Assembly: GCA_963728965.1 (NCBI GenBank) | Contig: CAVSMH010000010.1 | Location: 124,001 to 188,000 of the forward strand | DNA from: DASQZT01 sp963728965 | Lineage (GTDB): Bacteria; Acidobacteriota; Terriglobia; Bryobacterales; Bryobacteraceae | Length of the DNA: 64,000 nucleotides | Direction: 5' to 3' | In this document: one piece after another, positions 26,043 through 35,420 of the stretch | How positions within the stretch are numbered: position 1 is the stretch's first letter | Layout: each line of letters opens with the position of its first letter | Program-made: the position numbers and the translations under genes | Notes under the pieces: generated by a model | Database searches by the model: none | Told to the model about the DNA's origin: nothing | What the model saw: only the letters and a program-made list of their open reading frames with translations

Positions 26043-28034
26043 ATGGATGCATCCGAACTGAGACCGCGAGCGATCATCTCCGCCATGAAGCCGGAAATCG
26101 ATTGCGGGCGGTTTCCGATCAAACGCACCACAGGCGAGTCGGTAACGGTCGAGGCGGATGTTTTCGCGGATGGCCACGACGCGATCGCCTGCTTGTTGCT
26201 CTACCAAAAAGAAGGAGCGGCCGGTTGGGAAGAAGTGCGCATGTCGCCGCTGGCGAATGACCGGTGGAAGGCCGAATTCCCGGTGGACCTGGTGGGGCGG
26301 TATGTGTACACGGTGGAAGGCTGGGTGGATTCGTTCCGCACCTGGCGCCGCGACTTCGTCAAGCGCGTGGAAGCCGCGCAGGATGTGCGTGTCGATCTGC
26401 TGATCGGCGCGGGACTGCTCGAAGAGGCGGCCGGTCGCGCGGCGGGTTCGGACCGGGACCAACTGCGCGGCTGGGCCGCCGCGCTGCGGGAAGATTCCGA
26501 TCCCGGGCAACGGCAGGAACTGGCGCTGCGCGAGGAGATCGTGGGGGTGGCGCTGCGCTACCCGGATCGGCGCCTGGCCACGCGCTATTCCAAAGAACTG
26601 GCGGTGATCGTGGACCGGCCCAAAGCCCGGTTCAGCGCGTGGTACGAGTTTTTCCCGCGTTCCTGTGCGAGCGAACCGGGACGGCACGGGTCGTTGCGGG
26701 ATGCCGAAGCGCGGCTCGACTATGTCGCCGCGATGGGATTCGACGTGGTGTACCTGCCCCCGATTCACCCCATCGGCACGAGTTTTCGAAAGGGCCGGAA
26801 CAACTCCACGGCGGCCGAGCCGGGCGATGCCGGCAGCCCCTGGGCGATCGGATCGGAACAGGGCGGGCACAAGGCCATTCATCCCGATTTGGGGAGCATG
26901 GCGGATTTCGAGCACTTCGTTGCGAAGGCCGCCGGACTGGGGCTCGAGGTGGCGATCGACATCGCTTTCCAGTGCTCGCCGGATCACCCGTACGTTGCGG
27001 AACATCCGGCCTGGTTTCGCCGCCGGCCGGACGGCACGATTCAGTATGCCGAGAATCCGCCCAAGAAATATCAGGATATCTATCCGCTGGAATTCGAGAC
27101 CGAAGACTGGCAGCCGCTGTGGAACGAACTGATCGGGGTGGTGAAGTTCTGGTGCGAAAAAGGGATCCGTATTTTTCGGGTGGATAATCCGCACACCAAG
27201 GCCTTCCCGTTCTGGGAGCGGCTGATCGGGGAAGTGAAGCGCGACTATCCCGAGGCGATTTTTCTGGCGGAGGCGTTCACGCGGCCGAAGGTGATGTACC
27301 GGCTGGCCAAGCTCGGCTTTTCGCAATCCTACACGTACTTCACGTGGCGCAATACCCGGCAGGAGCTGATCGAATATTTCACCGAGCTGACGCAGTCGGA
27401 CGTGCGCGAGTTTTTCCGGCCGAACCTGTGGCCCAATACGCCCGATATTCTGCCCGAATATCTTCAGTTCGGCGGGCGGCCGGCGTTCATCGCCCGGCTG
27501 GTGCTGGCGGCGACGTTGGGCGCCAGCTACGGGATCTACGGTCCGGCTTTCGAACTGGCCGAAAACCGGGCGTTGCGCGCGGGCAGCGAGGAGTATCTCG
27601 ACTCGGAGAAATACCAGCTGCGGCTGTGGGACATCGACAACCCCTGGAGCCTGCGCGAACTGATCGCGCGGGTGAACCAGGCACGGCGCGAGAATCCCGC
27701 GCTGCACGGCGACTGGAGCCTGCGCTTCCACGAGATCGATAACGAGAAGCTGGTGTGCTACAGCAAATCGACGCGCGATTTTTCCAACGTGATTCTGGTG
27801 GTGGTGAACCTGGATCCCCACCATACGCACGCCGGATGGGTCAACCTGGACCTGGGCGCGCTCGGCGTGGACGACGTGCATCCGTACCAGGTGCACGAAT
27901 TGTTGGGCGACAGCCGCTTCTTGTGGACCGGCGCGCGCAACTACGTGGAGCTGAACCCACAAACCGCTCCGGCGCATGTATTCCGTATCCGGCGCAAGAT
28001 CCGAACGGAGCGGGACTTCGATTATTTCCTGTAA
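26043..28034 (+). CDS. glgE: Alpha-1,4-glucan:maltose-1-phosphate maltosyltransferase GlgE
   Basis: A 663-aa GH13_3 enzyme that adds maltosyl units from maltose 1-phosphate to the non-reducing end of alpha-1,4-glucan. The N-terminal domain (about 1-110) begins with PEIDCGRFPIKR, typical of GlgE. The catalytic domain has nucleophile Asp381 in FRVDNPHTKAFPFW and acid/base Glu410 in FLAEAFTRP; their spacing of 29 equals that of the characterised Streptomyces enzyme. It is first of a glgE-glgB-treS/pep2 operon (15-base and 19-base gaps), giving a full trehalose-to-glucan route. Confidence 0.97.
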   Translation: MDASELRPRAIISAMKPEIDCGRFPIKRTTGESVTVEADVFADGHDAIACLLLYQKEGAAGWEEVRMSPLANDRWKAEFPVDLVGRYVYTVEGWVDSFRTWRRDFVKRVEAAQDVRVDLLIGAGLLEEAAGRAAGSDRDQLRGWAAALREDSDPGQRQELALREEIVGVALRYPDRRLATRYSKELAVIVDRPKARFSAWYEFFPRSCASEPGRHGSLRDAEARLDYVAAMGFDVVYLPPIHPIGTSFRKGRNNSTAAEPGDAGSPWAIGSEQGGHKAIHPDLGSMADFEHFVAKAAGLGLEVAIDIAFQCSPDHPYVAEHPAWFRRRPDGTIQYAENPPKKYQDIYPLEFETEDWQPLWNELIGVVKFWCEKGIRIFRVDNPHTKAFPFWERLIGEVKRDYPEAIFLAEAFTRPKVMYRLAKLGFSQSYTYFTWRNTRQELIEYFTELTQSDVREFFRPNLWPNTPDILPEYLQFGGRPAFIARLVLAATLGASYGIYGPAFELAENRALRAGSEEYLDSEKYQLRLWDIDNPWSLRELIARVNQARRENPALHGDWSLRFHEIDNEKLVCYSKSTRDFSNVILVVVNLDPHHTHAGWVNLDLGALGVDDVHPYQVHELLGDSRFLWTGARNYVELNPQTAPAHVFRIRRKIRTERDFDYFL

Positions 28035-28049
28035 TCGCGGAAGCACAAA

Positions 28050-29945
28050 ATGGCAATCATGTCTTTGAGCGATTTCGACCTGCACTTATTGTTGGAGGGG
28101 AGCCACCACCGAAGTTACGAAAAACTCGGCGCTCACCTGCGGGAGATAGATGGCCGGCGCGGGGTGCAGTTCGCGGTGTGGGCGCCCAATGCCCGAGAGG
28201 TTTCGGTGATCGGCGACTTCAACGGGTGGCAGCCTGGCGAAAGCCGCCTGTCGGTTCATCCCGGGGCGGGGGTGTGGGAAGGGTTTTTTCCGGAGATCGG
28301 GCCGGGAGCCTTGTACAAGTACCATATCGTCTCGCAGTACAACGACTATTCCGCCGATAAGGCCGACCCGTACGGATTCGCCGCCGAGATCCGGCCCCAC
28401 ACCGCTTCCAAGGTGTGGGACCTGGGCGGCTATCCGTGGGGCGACGGGGGATGGATTGAATCGCGCAGCCGCAACCAGGCGCTGGACGCTCCGGTTTCGA
28501 TCTACGAAGTGCACCTGGCGTCGTGGGCGCGCGTGCCGGCGGAGGGGAACCGCTGGCTGACGTATCGCGAGATGGCGGCCCGGCTGGGCGACTACGCGCA
28601 TGAGATGGGCTTCACGCACGTGGAACTCCTGCCGGTAACGGAGCATCCGTTCGACGGCTCGTGGGGCTACCAGACGGTGGGGTACTTTGCGCCCACCAGC
28701 CGTTTCGGCACGCCGCAGGATTTCATGTACCTGGTGGACACGCTGCACCAGCGGGGGATCGGAGTGATTCTCGACTGGGTGCCCGCGCATTTTCCCACGG
28801 ATGCGCACGGGCTGGGATATTTCGACGGGACGCACCTGTACGAACACGCCGACCCGCGCCAGGGCCAGCATCCGGACTGGGGCACGTTCGTATTCAACTT
28901 CGGCCGCAACGAAGTTCGCAATTTCCTGATCAGCAATGCCCTGTTCTGGTGCGACCGGTATCACATCGACGGTCTTCGGGTGGACGCGGTGGCTTCGATC
29001 CTGTACCTGGACTACGGCCGCCGCGAGGGGGCGTGGATTCCAAACCGCTACGGCGGCAACGAGAACCTGGAGGCGGTCGATTTTCTGCGCAAGCTGAACG
29101 AAACGGTATACGGCGCCTACCCGGGGGTCATGATGCTGGCCGAAGAGTCCACCGCTTGGCCGATGGTCTCGCGGCCGACCTACCTGGGCGGGCTGGGATT
29201 CGGCTACAAGTGGAACATGGGGTGGATGCATGACATGCTCGACTACATGTCGAAGGATCCCATCTACCGCTCGTATCATCACAACCGGCTGACCTTCAGC
29301 CTGATGTACGCGTTCTCGGAAAACTTCGTGCTGCCGTTCTCGCACGACGAGGTGGTACACGGCAAGGGTTCGATGATCGGCAAGATGCCGGGAGACGACT
29401 GGCGGAAATTCGCCAACCTGCGGTTGTTGTATGGATACATGACCGCGCATCCGGGAAAAAAGCTGCTCTTCATGGGCGATGAGTTCGGGCAGTGGAAAGA
29501 GTGGAACCACGACGAGAGCCTGGACTGGTCGCTGTTGGAGTACCCGGCTCACACCGGGCTCCAGCGATGGGTGCGCGACCTCAACACCTTTTACCGCGGG
29601 CGCCCGGCGCTGTACGAGCGCGACGCCGAACCCGGCGGTTTCGAATGGATCGACTGCAACGACAGCCAGCGGAGCATCGTCAGCTTCCGGCGGCGGGGGC
29701 GCGAAGCGGGCGAGATCGTGTTCGCGTGCAACTTCACGCCGGAACCGCGGCAGAACTACCGCATCGGCGTCCCGGCCCGCGGCGATTGGAAAGAGGTGCT
29801 GAATTCCGACGCCACGCTGTACGGGGGAAGCGGGCAGGGCAACCTGGGGACGGTGGCCGCGGCGCCCATCGCGATGCATAATTATCCCTGGTCGTTGAAC
29901 CTGACATTGCCGCCGCTGGCGATGGTAGCGTTCGAGCGAGCCTGA
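28050..29945 (+). CDS. glgB: 1,4-alpha-glucan branching enzyme GlgB
   Basis: A 631-aa GH13_9 enzyme that introduces alpha-1,6 branches. A CBM48 domain (about 10-140, with GDFNGWQPGES) precedes the barrel. The nucleophile is Asp312 in GLRVDAVASILYLDY and the acid/base is Glu365 in LAEEST, with the usual spacing of 53; FSHDEVVHGK holds the third site. The start may be 28050 or 28059. It lacks the extra N-terminal N1 domain of the longest GlgB forms. It should branch the linear glucan made by GlgE. Confidence 0.97.
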   Translation: MAIMSLSDFDLHLLLEGSHHRSYEKLGAHLREIDGRRGVQFAVWAPNAREVSVIGDFNGWQPGESRLSVHPGAGVWEGFFPEIGPGALYKYHIVSQYNDYSADKADPYGFAAEIRPHTASKVWDLGGYPWGDGGWIESRSRNQALDAPVSIYEVHLASWARVPAEGNRWLTYREMAARLGDYAHEMGFTHVELLPVTEHPFDGSWGYQTVGYFAPTSRFGTPQDFMYLVDTLHQRGIGVILDWVPAHFPTDAHGLGYFDGTHLYEHADPRQGQHPDWGTFVFNFGRNEVRNFLISNALFWCDRYHIDGLRVDAVASILYLDYGRREGAWIPNRYGGNENLEAVDFLRKLNETVYGAYPGVMMLAEESTAWPMVSRPTYLGGLGFGYKWNMGWMHDMLDYMSKDPIYRSYHHNRLTFSLMYAFSENFVLPFSHDEVVHGKGSMIGKMPGDDWRKFANLRLLYGYMTAHPGKKLLFMGDEFGQWKEWNHDESLDWSLLEYPAHTGLQRWVRDLNTFYRGRPALYERDAEPGGFEWIDCNDSQRSIVSFRRRGREAGEIVFACNFTPEPRQNYRIGVPARGDWKEVLNSDATLYGGSGQGNLGTVAAAPIAMHNYPWSLNLTLPPLAMVAFERA

Positions 29946-29964
29946 TCGTCCGCGGAGGATACCG

Positions 29965-32900
29965 ATGAAGCTGAAGGGGAGCGCCCAAGATCCGCTGTGG
30001 TACAAAGACGCGGTGATTTACGAAGCCCACGTCAAAGCCTTCTTCGACGCGAACAACGACGGCTCGGGCGATTTTCAGGGATTGCTGGAGAAGCTCGATT
30101 ACCTGCAGGACCTGGGGGTGACCTGCCTGTGGCTGCTGCCGTTTTTTCCTTCGCCGTTGAAGGACGACGGCTATGACATCGCGGACTACACCAACGTGCA
30201 TCCCGGGTACGGCACGATGGACGATTTCCGGAATTTTCTGAACGCGGCGCATGAGCGCGGGCTGCAGGTGCTGATTGAGCTGGTGGTGAATCACACGTCG
30301 GACCAGCATCCGTGGTTTCAGGCATCGCGGCGCGCGCCGGCGGGCAGCGAGGAGCGCGATTTCTACGTGTGGAGCGATTCCGACCAGATATACCGCGACG
30401 CCCGGATCATTTTCACCGACACCGAGAAATCGAACTGGTCGTGGGATCCGGAAGCCAAGGCGTACTACTGGCACCGGTTTTTCTCGCACCAGCCGGACCT
30501 CAACTTCGACAATCCGGCGGTGGTGCGCGAAGTGGTGCGCGCCATGCAGTTCTGGCTGGACATGGGGGTGGACGGGCTGCGGCTGGACGCGATTCCCTAC
30601 CTGGTGGAGCGGGAAGCCACCAATTGCGAGAATCTGCCGGAGACGCACGGGGTGGTGCGGCAGATCCGGCGGGCCCTGGACGACCGCTACACCAATCGCA
30701 TGTTTCTGGCGGAAGCCAACCAGTGGCCCTCGGACGTGATCGCGTATTTCGGCCAGGAAGACGAATGCCACATGGCGTTCCACTTCCCGCTGATGCCGCG
30801 CATCTTCATGGCGCTGCGCCTGGAAGACCGCCATCCCATCACCGAAATCATGGCGCAGACGCCGGCGATTCCGGCGAGCTGCCAGTGGGGCCTGTTTCTC
30901 CGCAATCACGACGAGCTCACGCTGGAGATGGTGACCAATGAAGAGCGGGACTACATGTACCTGGCCTACAGCGCCGACCCGCGCATGCGCATCAACGTCG
31001 GGATCCGCCGCCGCCTGGCGCCGCTGATGGAGAACAACCGCCGGCGCATCGAGCTGCTCAACAGCCTGTTATTTTCGTTTCCGGGCACGCCCATCATTTA
31101 CTACGGCGACGAGATCGGGATGGGCGACAACATCTATCTCGGCGACCGCAACGGGGTCCGCACGCCGATGCAGTGGACGGCCGACCGCAACGCCGGTTTC
31201 TCGCGTGCCAACCCCGCCCGGTTGTACAGCCCGCTGATCATGGACCCGGTCTACGGCTACGAAGCCGTCAACGTGGAGGCGCAGCAAAGCGACGCCTCGT
31301 CGCTGCTGCACTGGATGCGCAACATGATCGCGTTGCGCAAGCTGTTTCGGGTGTTTGGCCGCGGAACGCTGGAATTTCTGCAGCCGGAGAACCGCAAGGT
31401 GCTGGCGTATGTGCGCAAGTACGAGGATGAGCAGGTGCTCTGCGTGGCCAACCTGTCGCGGTTCGGACAGCCGGTGGAGCTGGACCTGTCCGCGATGGCG
31501 GGCATGGTTCCGGTGGAGATGCTGGGGTTCACGGAATTTCCACCCATCGGCAGGGCGCCCTACCGGCTCACGCTCGGGCCGTATGCGTTTTTCTGGTTCG
31601 AGCTGCAAGGCACACCGGAGCCGTACGAGGTGCGCGTGCCAGCCGAGTCCGCGGGAGTCTGCCCCGTGGAGATCCAGAAGGATCCGGAAGAGCTGTTTCG
31701 GGGGAAGGCGCGGAAATCGCTCGAAACGGTGATTCTGCCGGAGTACCTGCCAAAGCAGCGATGGTTCGGAGGTAAAGCGCGGACGGTGCAGGAAGCCCCA
31801 ATCCTGGACTGGATGTGGCTGCAACGCGACGGCGTCGCGTCCGCGCTGGTGCTGGTGGAAGTGAAGTACGCCGACGGCAGCGCGGAATTGTACGACGTTC
31901 CCCTGGGGATGGCCGTCGGGCGACAGGCGGAGGCGGTGCAGCAGTCCCGGCCCGAGGCCGTGCTTTGCGATCTGCGAAAAGGGGACAGCCCCGGTGTGCT
32001 ATTCGACGCGATGGCGGACGACGGGACGTGCCGTGCGCTGCTCGAGGCGATTGAAACCGGCCGCCGCATTGCGGGGCACACCGGCGCGGCCGAAGCGTTC
32101 CCCACCGCGGCGCTGGCCGGCGTGGATGGAGACAGGGCCGAGTTCAAGGTAACCCGCGGCTCCGCCGAACAGAGCAATACATCGATTCTGTTCGGGAGCA
32201 AGCTGATCCTGAAGCTGTTCCGGCGGCTGGAGCGGGGACCGAATCCCGATTTCGAAATCGGGCGGCAGCTCACGGAGGCGGGCAGCTTCGACGCGATTCC
32301 GGCGCTGGCGGGCGCAATCGAATACGCCGCGCCGGCGGCGGAGCGGTCCACCCTGGCGATGATGCAGGAGTTGGTCCCGAACCAGGGCGACGGGTGGAAG
32401 ATGACGCTCGACGAGCTGGGCCGCTTTTACGAGCACTGTGCCACGATGCGCACTTCGCCCGAAGAGCTCGAAGCGGCGGACGGCAGCCTGCTCGAGCTTT
32501 CCGGGGCGGAGATTCCCGCTTCAGTCCGCGAGAAAGTGGGGCTGTATCTCGACTCTGCCGCCGCGCTGGGGCGCCGGACCGCACAGATGCATCTCACGCT
32601 GGCGGCTCCCACCGGGAATCCCGCGTTTCAGCCGGAGCCGCTCACGCCGGAGGACCTGCGGGTGCTGACCGTAGCGCTGCGCGAGCACGCCGGGAGCGTA
32701 TTTAACGCGCTCAAATCCAGCCTGTCCGGCTTGCCGGACGACGTGGTGGACCGGGCCGCGCTCACGCTGGGACAGCGGCGGCGCATTCTCGAGCGCTTTC
32801 GCGTGCTGGAACAGATCGATCCGAGCATCGTGCGCATCCGCATTCACGGCGACTATCACCTGGGGCAGGTGCTGTGGGTGAAAAACGATTTCGTGATCCT

Positions 32901-33285
32901 CGATTTTGAAGGCGAGCCGGCGCGGCCGCTGGCGGAGCGGCGTTTGAAGCAGCCCGCGCTCAAAGATGTGGCCGGCATGCTGCGCTCGTTCAGCTACGCG
33001 GCCTTTGCCAGCCTGTTATCGTTCACGGCGCGGCGCCCGGAAGAATATGGAACGCTCGAGCGTTGGGCGGCCTTCTGGGAGAAGTGGATATCCGCCGCCT
33101 TCCTGCGCGCCTACCGGCAGACGGCCGGCGATGCGCCGTTCCTGCCGGCCCGTGCCGAGCATCTGCAAATGCTGCTCGACGCGTTCCTGCTGGACAAGGC
33201 GTTGTACGAGTTGAAATACGAGCTGAACAACCGTCCCGCGTGGGTGCGGATCCCGCTGCACGGGATTCTCGAGCTGGCGCATTAA
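29965..33285 (+). CDS. treS: Trehalose synthase-maltokinase fusion (TreS-Pep2)
   Basis: A 1106-aa two-enzyme protein. Residues about 1-555 are TreS, a GH13 enzyme that interconverts trehalose and maltose, with nucleophile Asp208 (GLRLDAIPYLVE) and acid/base Glu250 (FLAEANQWP), 42 apart as in mycobacterial TreS; FLRNHDELTLE follows. Residues about 585-1106 are maltokinase, opening with LPKQRWFGGKAR and carrying the kinase motif HGDYHLGQVL with the DFEGEP metal site. It turns trehalose into maltose 1-phosphate for GlgE. GGAGG precedes the ATG. The end lies 2 bp from the convergent membrane-protein gene. Confidence 0.97.
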   Translation: MKLKGSAQDPLWYKDAVIYEAHVKAFFDANNDGSGDFQGLLEKLDYLQDLGVTCLWLLPFFPSPLKDDGYDIADYTNVHPGYGTMDDFRNFLNAAHERGLQVLIELVVNHTSDQHPWFQASRRAPAGSEERDFYVWSDSDQIYRDARIIFTDTEKSNWSWDPEAKAYYWHRFFSHQPDLNFDNPAVVREVVRAMQFWLDMGVDGLRLDAIPYLVEREATNCENLPETHGVVRQIRRALDDRYTNRMFLAEANQWPSDVIAYFGQEDECHMAFHFPLMPRIFMALRLEDRHPITEIMAQTPAIPASCQWGLFLRNHDELTLEMVTNEERDYMYLAYSADPRMRINVGIRRRLAPLMENNRRRIELLNSLLFSFPGTPIIYYGDEIGMGDNIYLGDRNGVRTPMQWTADRNAGFSRANPARLYSPLIMDPVYGYEAVNVEAQQSDASSLLHWMRNMIALRKLFRVFGRGTLEFLQPENRKVLAYVRKYEDEQVLCVANLSRFGQPVELDLSAMAGMVPVEMLGFTEFPPIGRAPYRLTLGPYAFFWFELQGTPEPYEVRVPAESAGVCPVEIQKDPEELFRGKARKSLETVILPEYLPKQRWFGGKARTVQEAPILDWMWLQRDGVASALVLVEVKYADGSAELYDVPLGMAVGRQAEAVQQSRPEAVLCDLRKGDSPGVLFDAMADDGTCRALLEAIETGRRIAGHTGAAEAFPTAALAGVDGDRAEFKVTRGSAEQSNTSILFGSKLILKLFRRLERGPNPDFEIGRQLTEAGSFDAIPALAGAIEYAAPAAERSTLAMMQELVPNQGDGWKMTLDELGRFYEHCATMRTSPEELEAADGSLLELSGAEIPASVREKVGLYLDSAAALGRRTAQMHLTLAAPTGNPAFQPEPLTPEDLRVLTVALREHAGSVFNALKSSLSGLPDDVVDRAALTLGQRRRILERFRVLEQIDPSIVRIRIHGDYHLGQVLWVKNDFVILDFEGEPARPLAERRLKQPALKDVAGMLRSFSYAAFASLLSFTARRPEEYGTLERWAAFWEKWISAAFLRAYRQTAGDAPFLPARAEHLQMLLDAFLLDKALYELKYELNNRPAWVRIPLHGILELAH

Positions 33286-33287
33286 GC

Positions 33288-33995
33288 CTACAAATGGTGG
33301 AAGCGGCTGGCGGCCTCTTCCTGCTCGAGGCTCTTGCCGGCCTGCCGCTCGAGCGAACGGCTGACCATGTCCTTGGAGCCCAATCCCACCGCCAACGCCA
33401 GCGCCAGAACGATGCCGCCGAACAGGATGCCGAAGGCGAGGCGCACGATCTGGCCGCCGATCCCGATATGTTCCAGGGCCATGGCGGCGGCCAGCACGAG
33501 CACCAGCCACTTCACGCCCAGGCTCAGCAGCCGGGCCCACTGGATTTGCAGGTTGACCGCGCTGATCAGCACACCGCGGGCCGCGAACCGGGCAAAAACA
33601 GCCCCCACGGCGAGGATCAGCACCGCCGCAAACAGGTTGGGCAGATAGGTCAGGAGGCGGATTACCAGGGTGGAAGTGAGGGTGGCATCGAGCGCGCTCA
33701 GGCCGATGGCCAGGCCAATGAGGATGATGAACCAGTAGGTCAGCCCCGCCATCAAACGCGAGGGGCTGCCCGCGGGCGACCACTCGCCCAGGTTCGCCAG
33801 GCCCCATTGCTCGACGCGCCGGTCGAAGTCGATTCGCTGCAGCGAGCGCCGGATCATGAAGCGGGCGATCCAGGCGATGGCCACCGTCAGAGCGAGGATC
33901 ACGGCCAGCGCCAGCAGGCCGGGGAGAAACTCGGCAATGCTTCTGGTGACCCGCGCTGCCGCCTGGTTGAGGATTGAGTTGATCTCGTTCAGCAT
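33288..33995 (-). CDS. Membrane protein with conserved TM-helix repeats, mechanosensitive-channel-related
   Basis: A 235-aa protein with five or so membrane helices. Two similar repeats (IARFMIRRSLQRIDFDRRVEQWG and the later VLALALAVGLGSKDMVSRS) resemble the TM-helix repeat family linked to MscS-like proteins such as CmpX. It lacks the MscS pore and beta domains. GGAGG lies before the ATG. It is the last gene of the GH57-glycosyltransferase operon, 31 bp after the transferase. A role in osmotic response alongside compatible-solute enzymes is plausible but not shown. Confidence 0.83.
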   Translation of the reverse strand: MLNEINSILNQAAARVTRSIAEFLPGLLALAVILALTVAIAWIARFMIRRSLQRIDFDRRVEQWGLANLGEWSPAGSPSRLMAGLTYWFIILIGLAIGLSALDATLTSTLVIRLLTYLPNLFAAVLILAVGAVFARFAARGVLISAVNLQIQWARLLSLGVKWLVLVLAAAMALEHIGIGGQIVRLAFGILFGGIVLALALAVGLGSKDMVSRSLERQAGKSLEQEEAASRFHHL

Positions 33996-34026
33996 AAGAA
34001 CCTCCTTCGAATGGCCGCTCCGACGG

Positions 34027-35316
34027 TTAGGGATTGAATTTGTCCGGCCACCTCCAACGCGAAATCAAATATCTTTTTTGGGTATCGAACTGCATGGCGA
34101 GCCGATCGAGCCGTTCTTCGATTTCCATGGCGCCGGCATCCTGCATCTCCCCGGTAAACGACGCCGCCCATCCCAGGTAGAGCGGCGTGATGGCCTGGAG
34201 CAGATGGTCGCGGCCGATGCTGCGCAGGTGGTAGCCGAGGGCGAAATCGTAGACGACCCGCGCCCAGAAGTCATCCGCGAGCCGGAGCTCTCCATCGGCC
34301 TGCCGCTCCATGCGGCGGAGATCGAGCAGGGTGGCCGGCGGCAGAAAGAGCCTCCAGATATCGATCAAATCGTGACAGCCATGGCGGAACATATCGATCA
34401 TCGGCTTGCGGTTGATTTCCGGGCGATCGGTTTCGACTTCGAGGGGCGGCCCGAACCAGGGAACGGGCTCCGAGCCGCGCACCTTTTGCCAGTACGGAGC
34501 GGTGAGGTCCATCTGTTCGAAGATGTGGGCAAGAACCTGGCTGAGGGTGCGGCTCAACTCCGGCGGGACCTCGCGCGCGCGGACCTGGCGTGGTCCCAGA
34601 AAGCTCTGCCCAACCCGAAAGCCGTGGATCACGGCCGGCACCGCGCTCCAGGGATCCAACAGCGGCGGCACCGGCGCATTGGAAACGGTCTGCTCGATGT
34701 ACAGATCCATGAGGGGCGCGGAAAATCCGAGGTCCGCGCCGACCGGCTGCCGCAGGCGCTTGCCGAACAGGGCGCGGGCGAACGGGGAAAGGATGCCGCT
34801 GTTAATCAACCCATCGAACCGCTGCCGGCGGTAGGACGGCACGATCAAATCCACGCTTCCGTCGAGAATCGGGCGAGTGAGCCGCTCGATCCACTCGGGC
34901 GTGATGCTTTCCACCTCGGCGTCGAGCAGCGCGCAGGCCTTGGCGCCGAGCTGGCGCGCCAGTTGGAATATTTTGAGAGCGGCCTCGGTGCGACCCGGCA
35001 CGCCGGCGAGGGGCGCCGAGAGCCGGTTCACCGGATACACCGGATACGACACCTGCAGGAGCGGAATCCGCTCGCCGATGATTTCGCGGAGGTGCTCGAT
35101 GGTGCCGTCCCGTGAACTGCCGTCGGCGTTGATGATCACCCCGCGCTGGCCGGAAAACCCGCCGTCGAGCGCGGCCAGGCCTGCTTCCGCCGTTCGGGCG
35201 ATGGTGTCGCGGTTGTTGTACGTGGGGACACCCAGGACCAGATCCGCCGAACCAATCCGGCCGAGGTCCTGTTGGACGTCCTCCGACTGCCCCTCTTTTT
35301 CACCGACCTTCTGCAT
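34027..35316 (-). CDS. GT-A glycosyltransferase, mannosylglycerate-synthase-like
   Basis: A 429-aa soluble transferase. The nucleotide-sugar half has VPTYNNRDTIART and INADGSSRDGT. The segment ALLDAEVESITPEWI can be laid against the DxD region of Rhodothermus mannosylglycerate synthase (YDADITSFGPDWI), and the C-terminal helical part (VYDFALGYHLR) also resembles that enzyme. The canonical DAD is DAE here, so the metal site is altered. Possible products are a glycosylated glycerate or another compatible solute; this is inference. It lies 104 bp after the GH57 gene in one operon. Confidence 0.82.
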   Translation of the reverse strand: MQKVGEKEGQSEDVQQDLGRIGSADLVLGVPTYNNRDTIARTAEAGLAALDGGFSGQRGVIINADGSSRDGTIEHLREIIGERIPLLQVSYPVYPVNRLSAPLAGVPGRTEAALKIFQLARQLGAKACALLDAEVESITPEWIERLTRPILDGSVDLIVPSYRRQRFDGLINSGILSPFARALFGKRLRQPVGADLGFSAPLMDLYIEQTVSNAPVPPLLDPWSAVPAVIHGFRVGQSFLGPRQVRAREVPPELSRTLSQVLAHIFEQMDLTAPYWQKVRGSEPVPWFGPPLEVETDRPEINRKPMIDMFRHGCHDLIDIWRLFLPPATLLDLRRMERQADGELRLADDFWARVVYDFALGYHLRSIGRDHLLQAITPLYLGWAASFTGEMQDAGAMEIEERLDRLAMQFDTQKRYLISRWRWPDKFNP

Positions 35317-35420
35317 GGCTGCAACGCGCGGTGACGCTGTACTTTCTCATAATCTCATGCGCCGGTGGAAGTGCCAAATACCGCAAATCCGGCAGGCCGG
35401 AGCCAGGACGCCGCCGGCAG

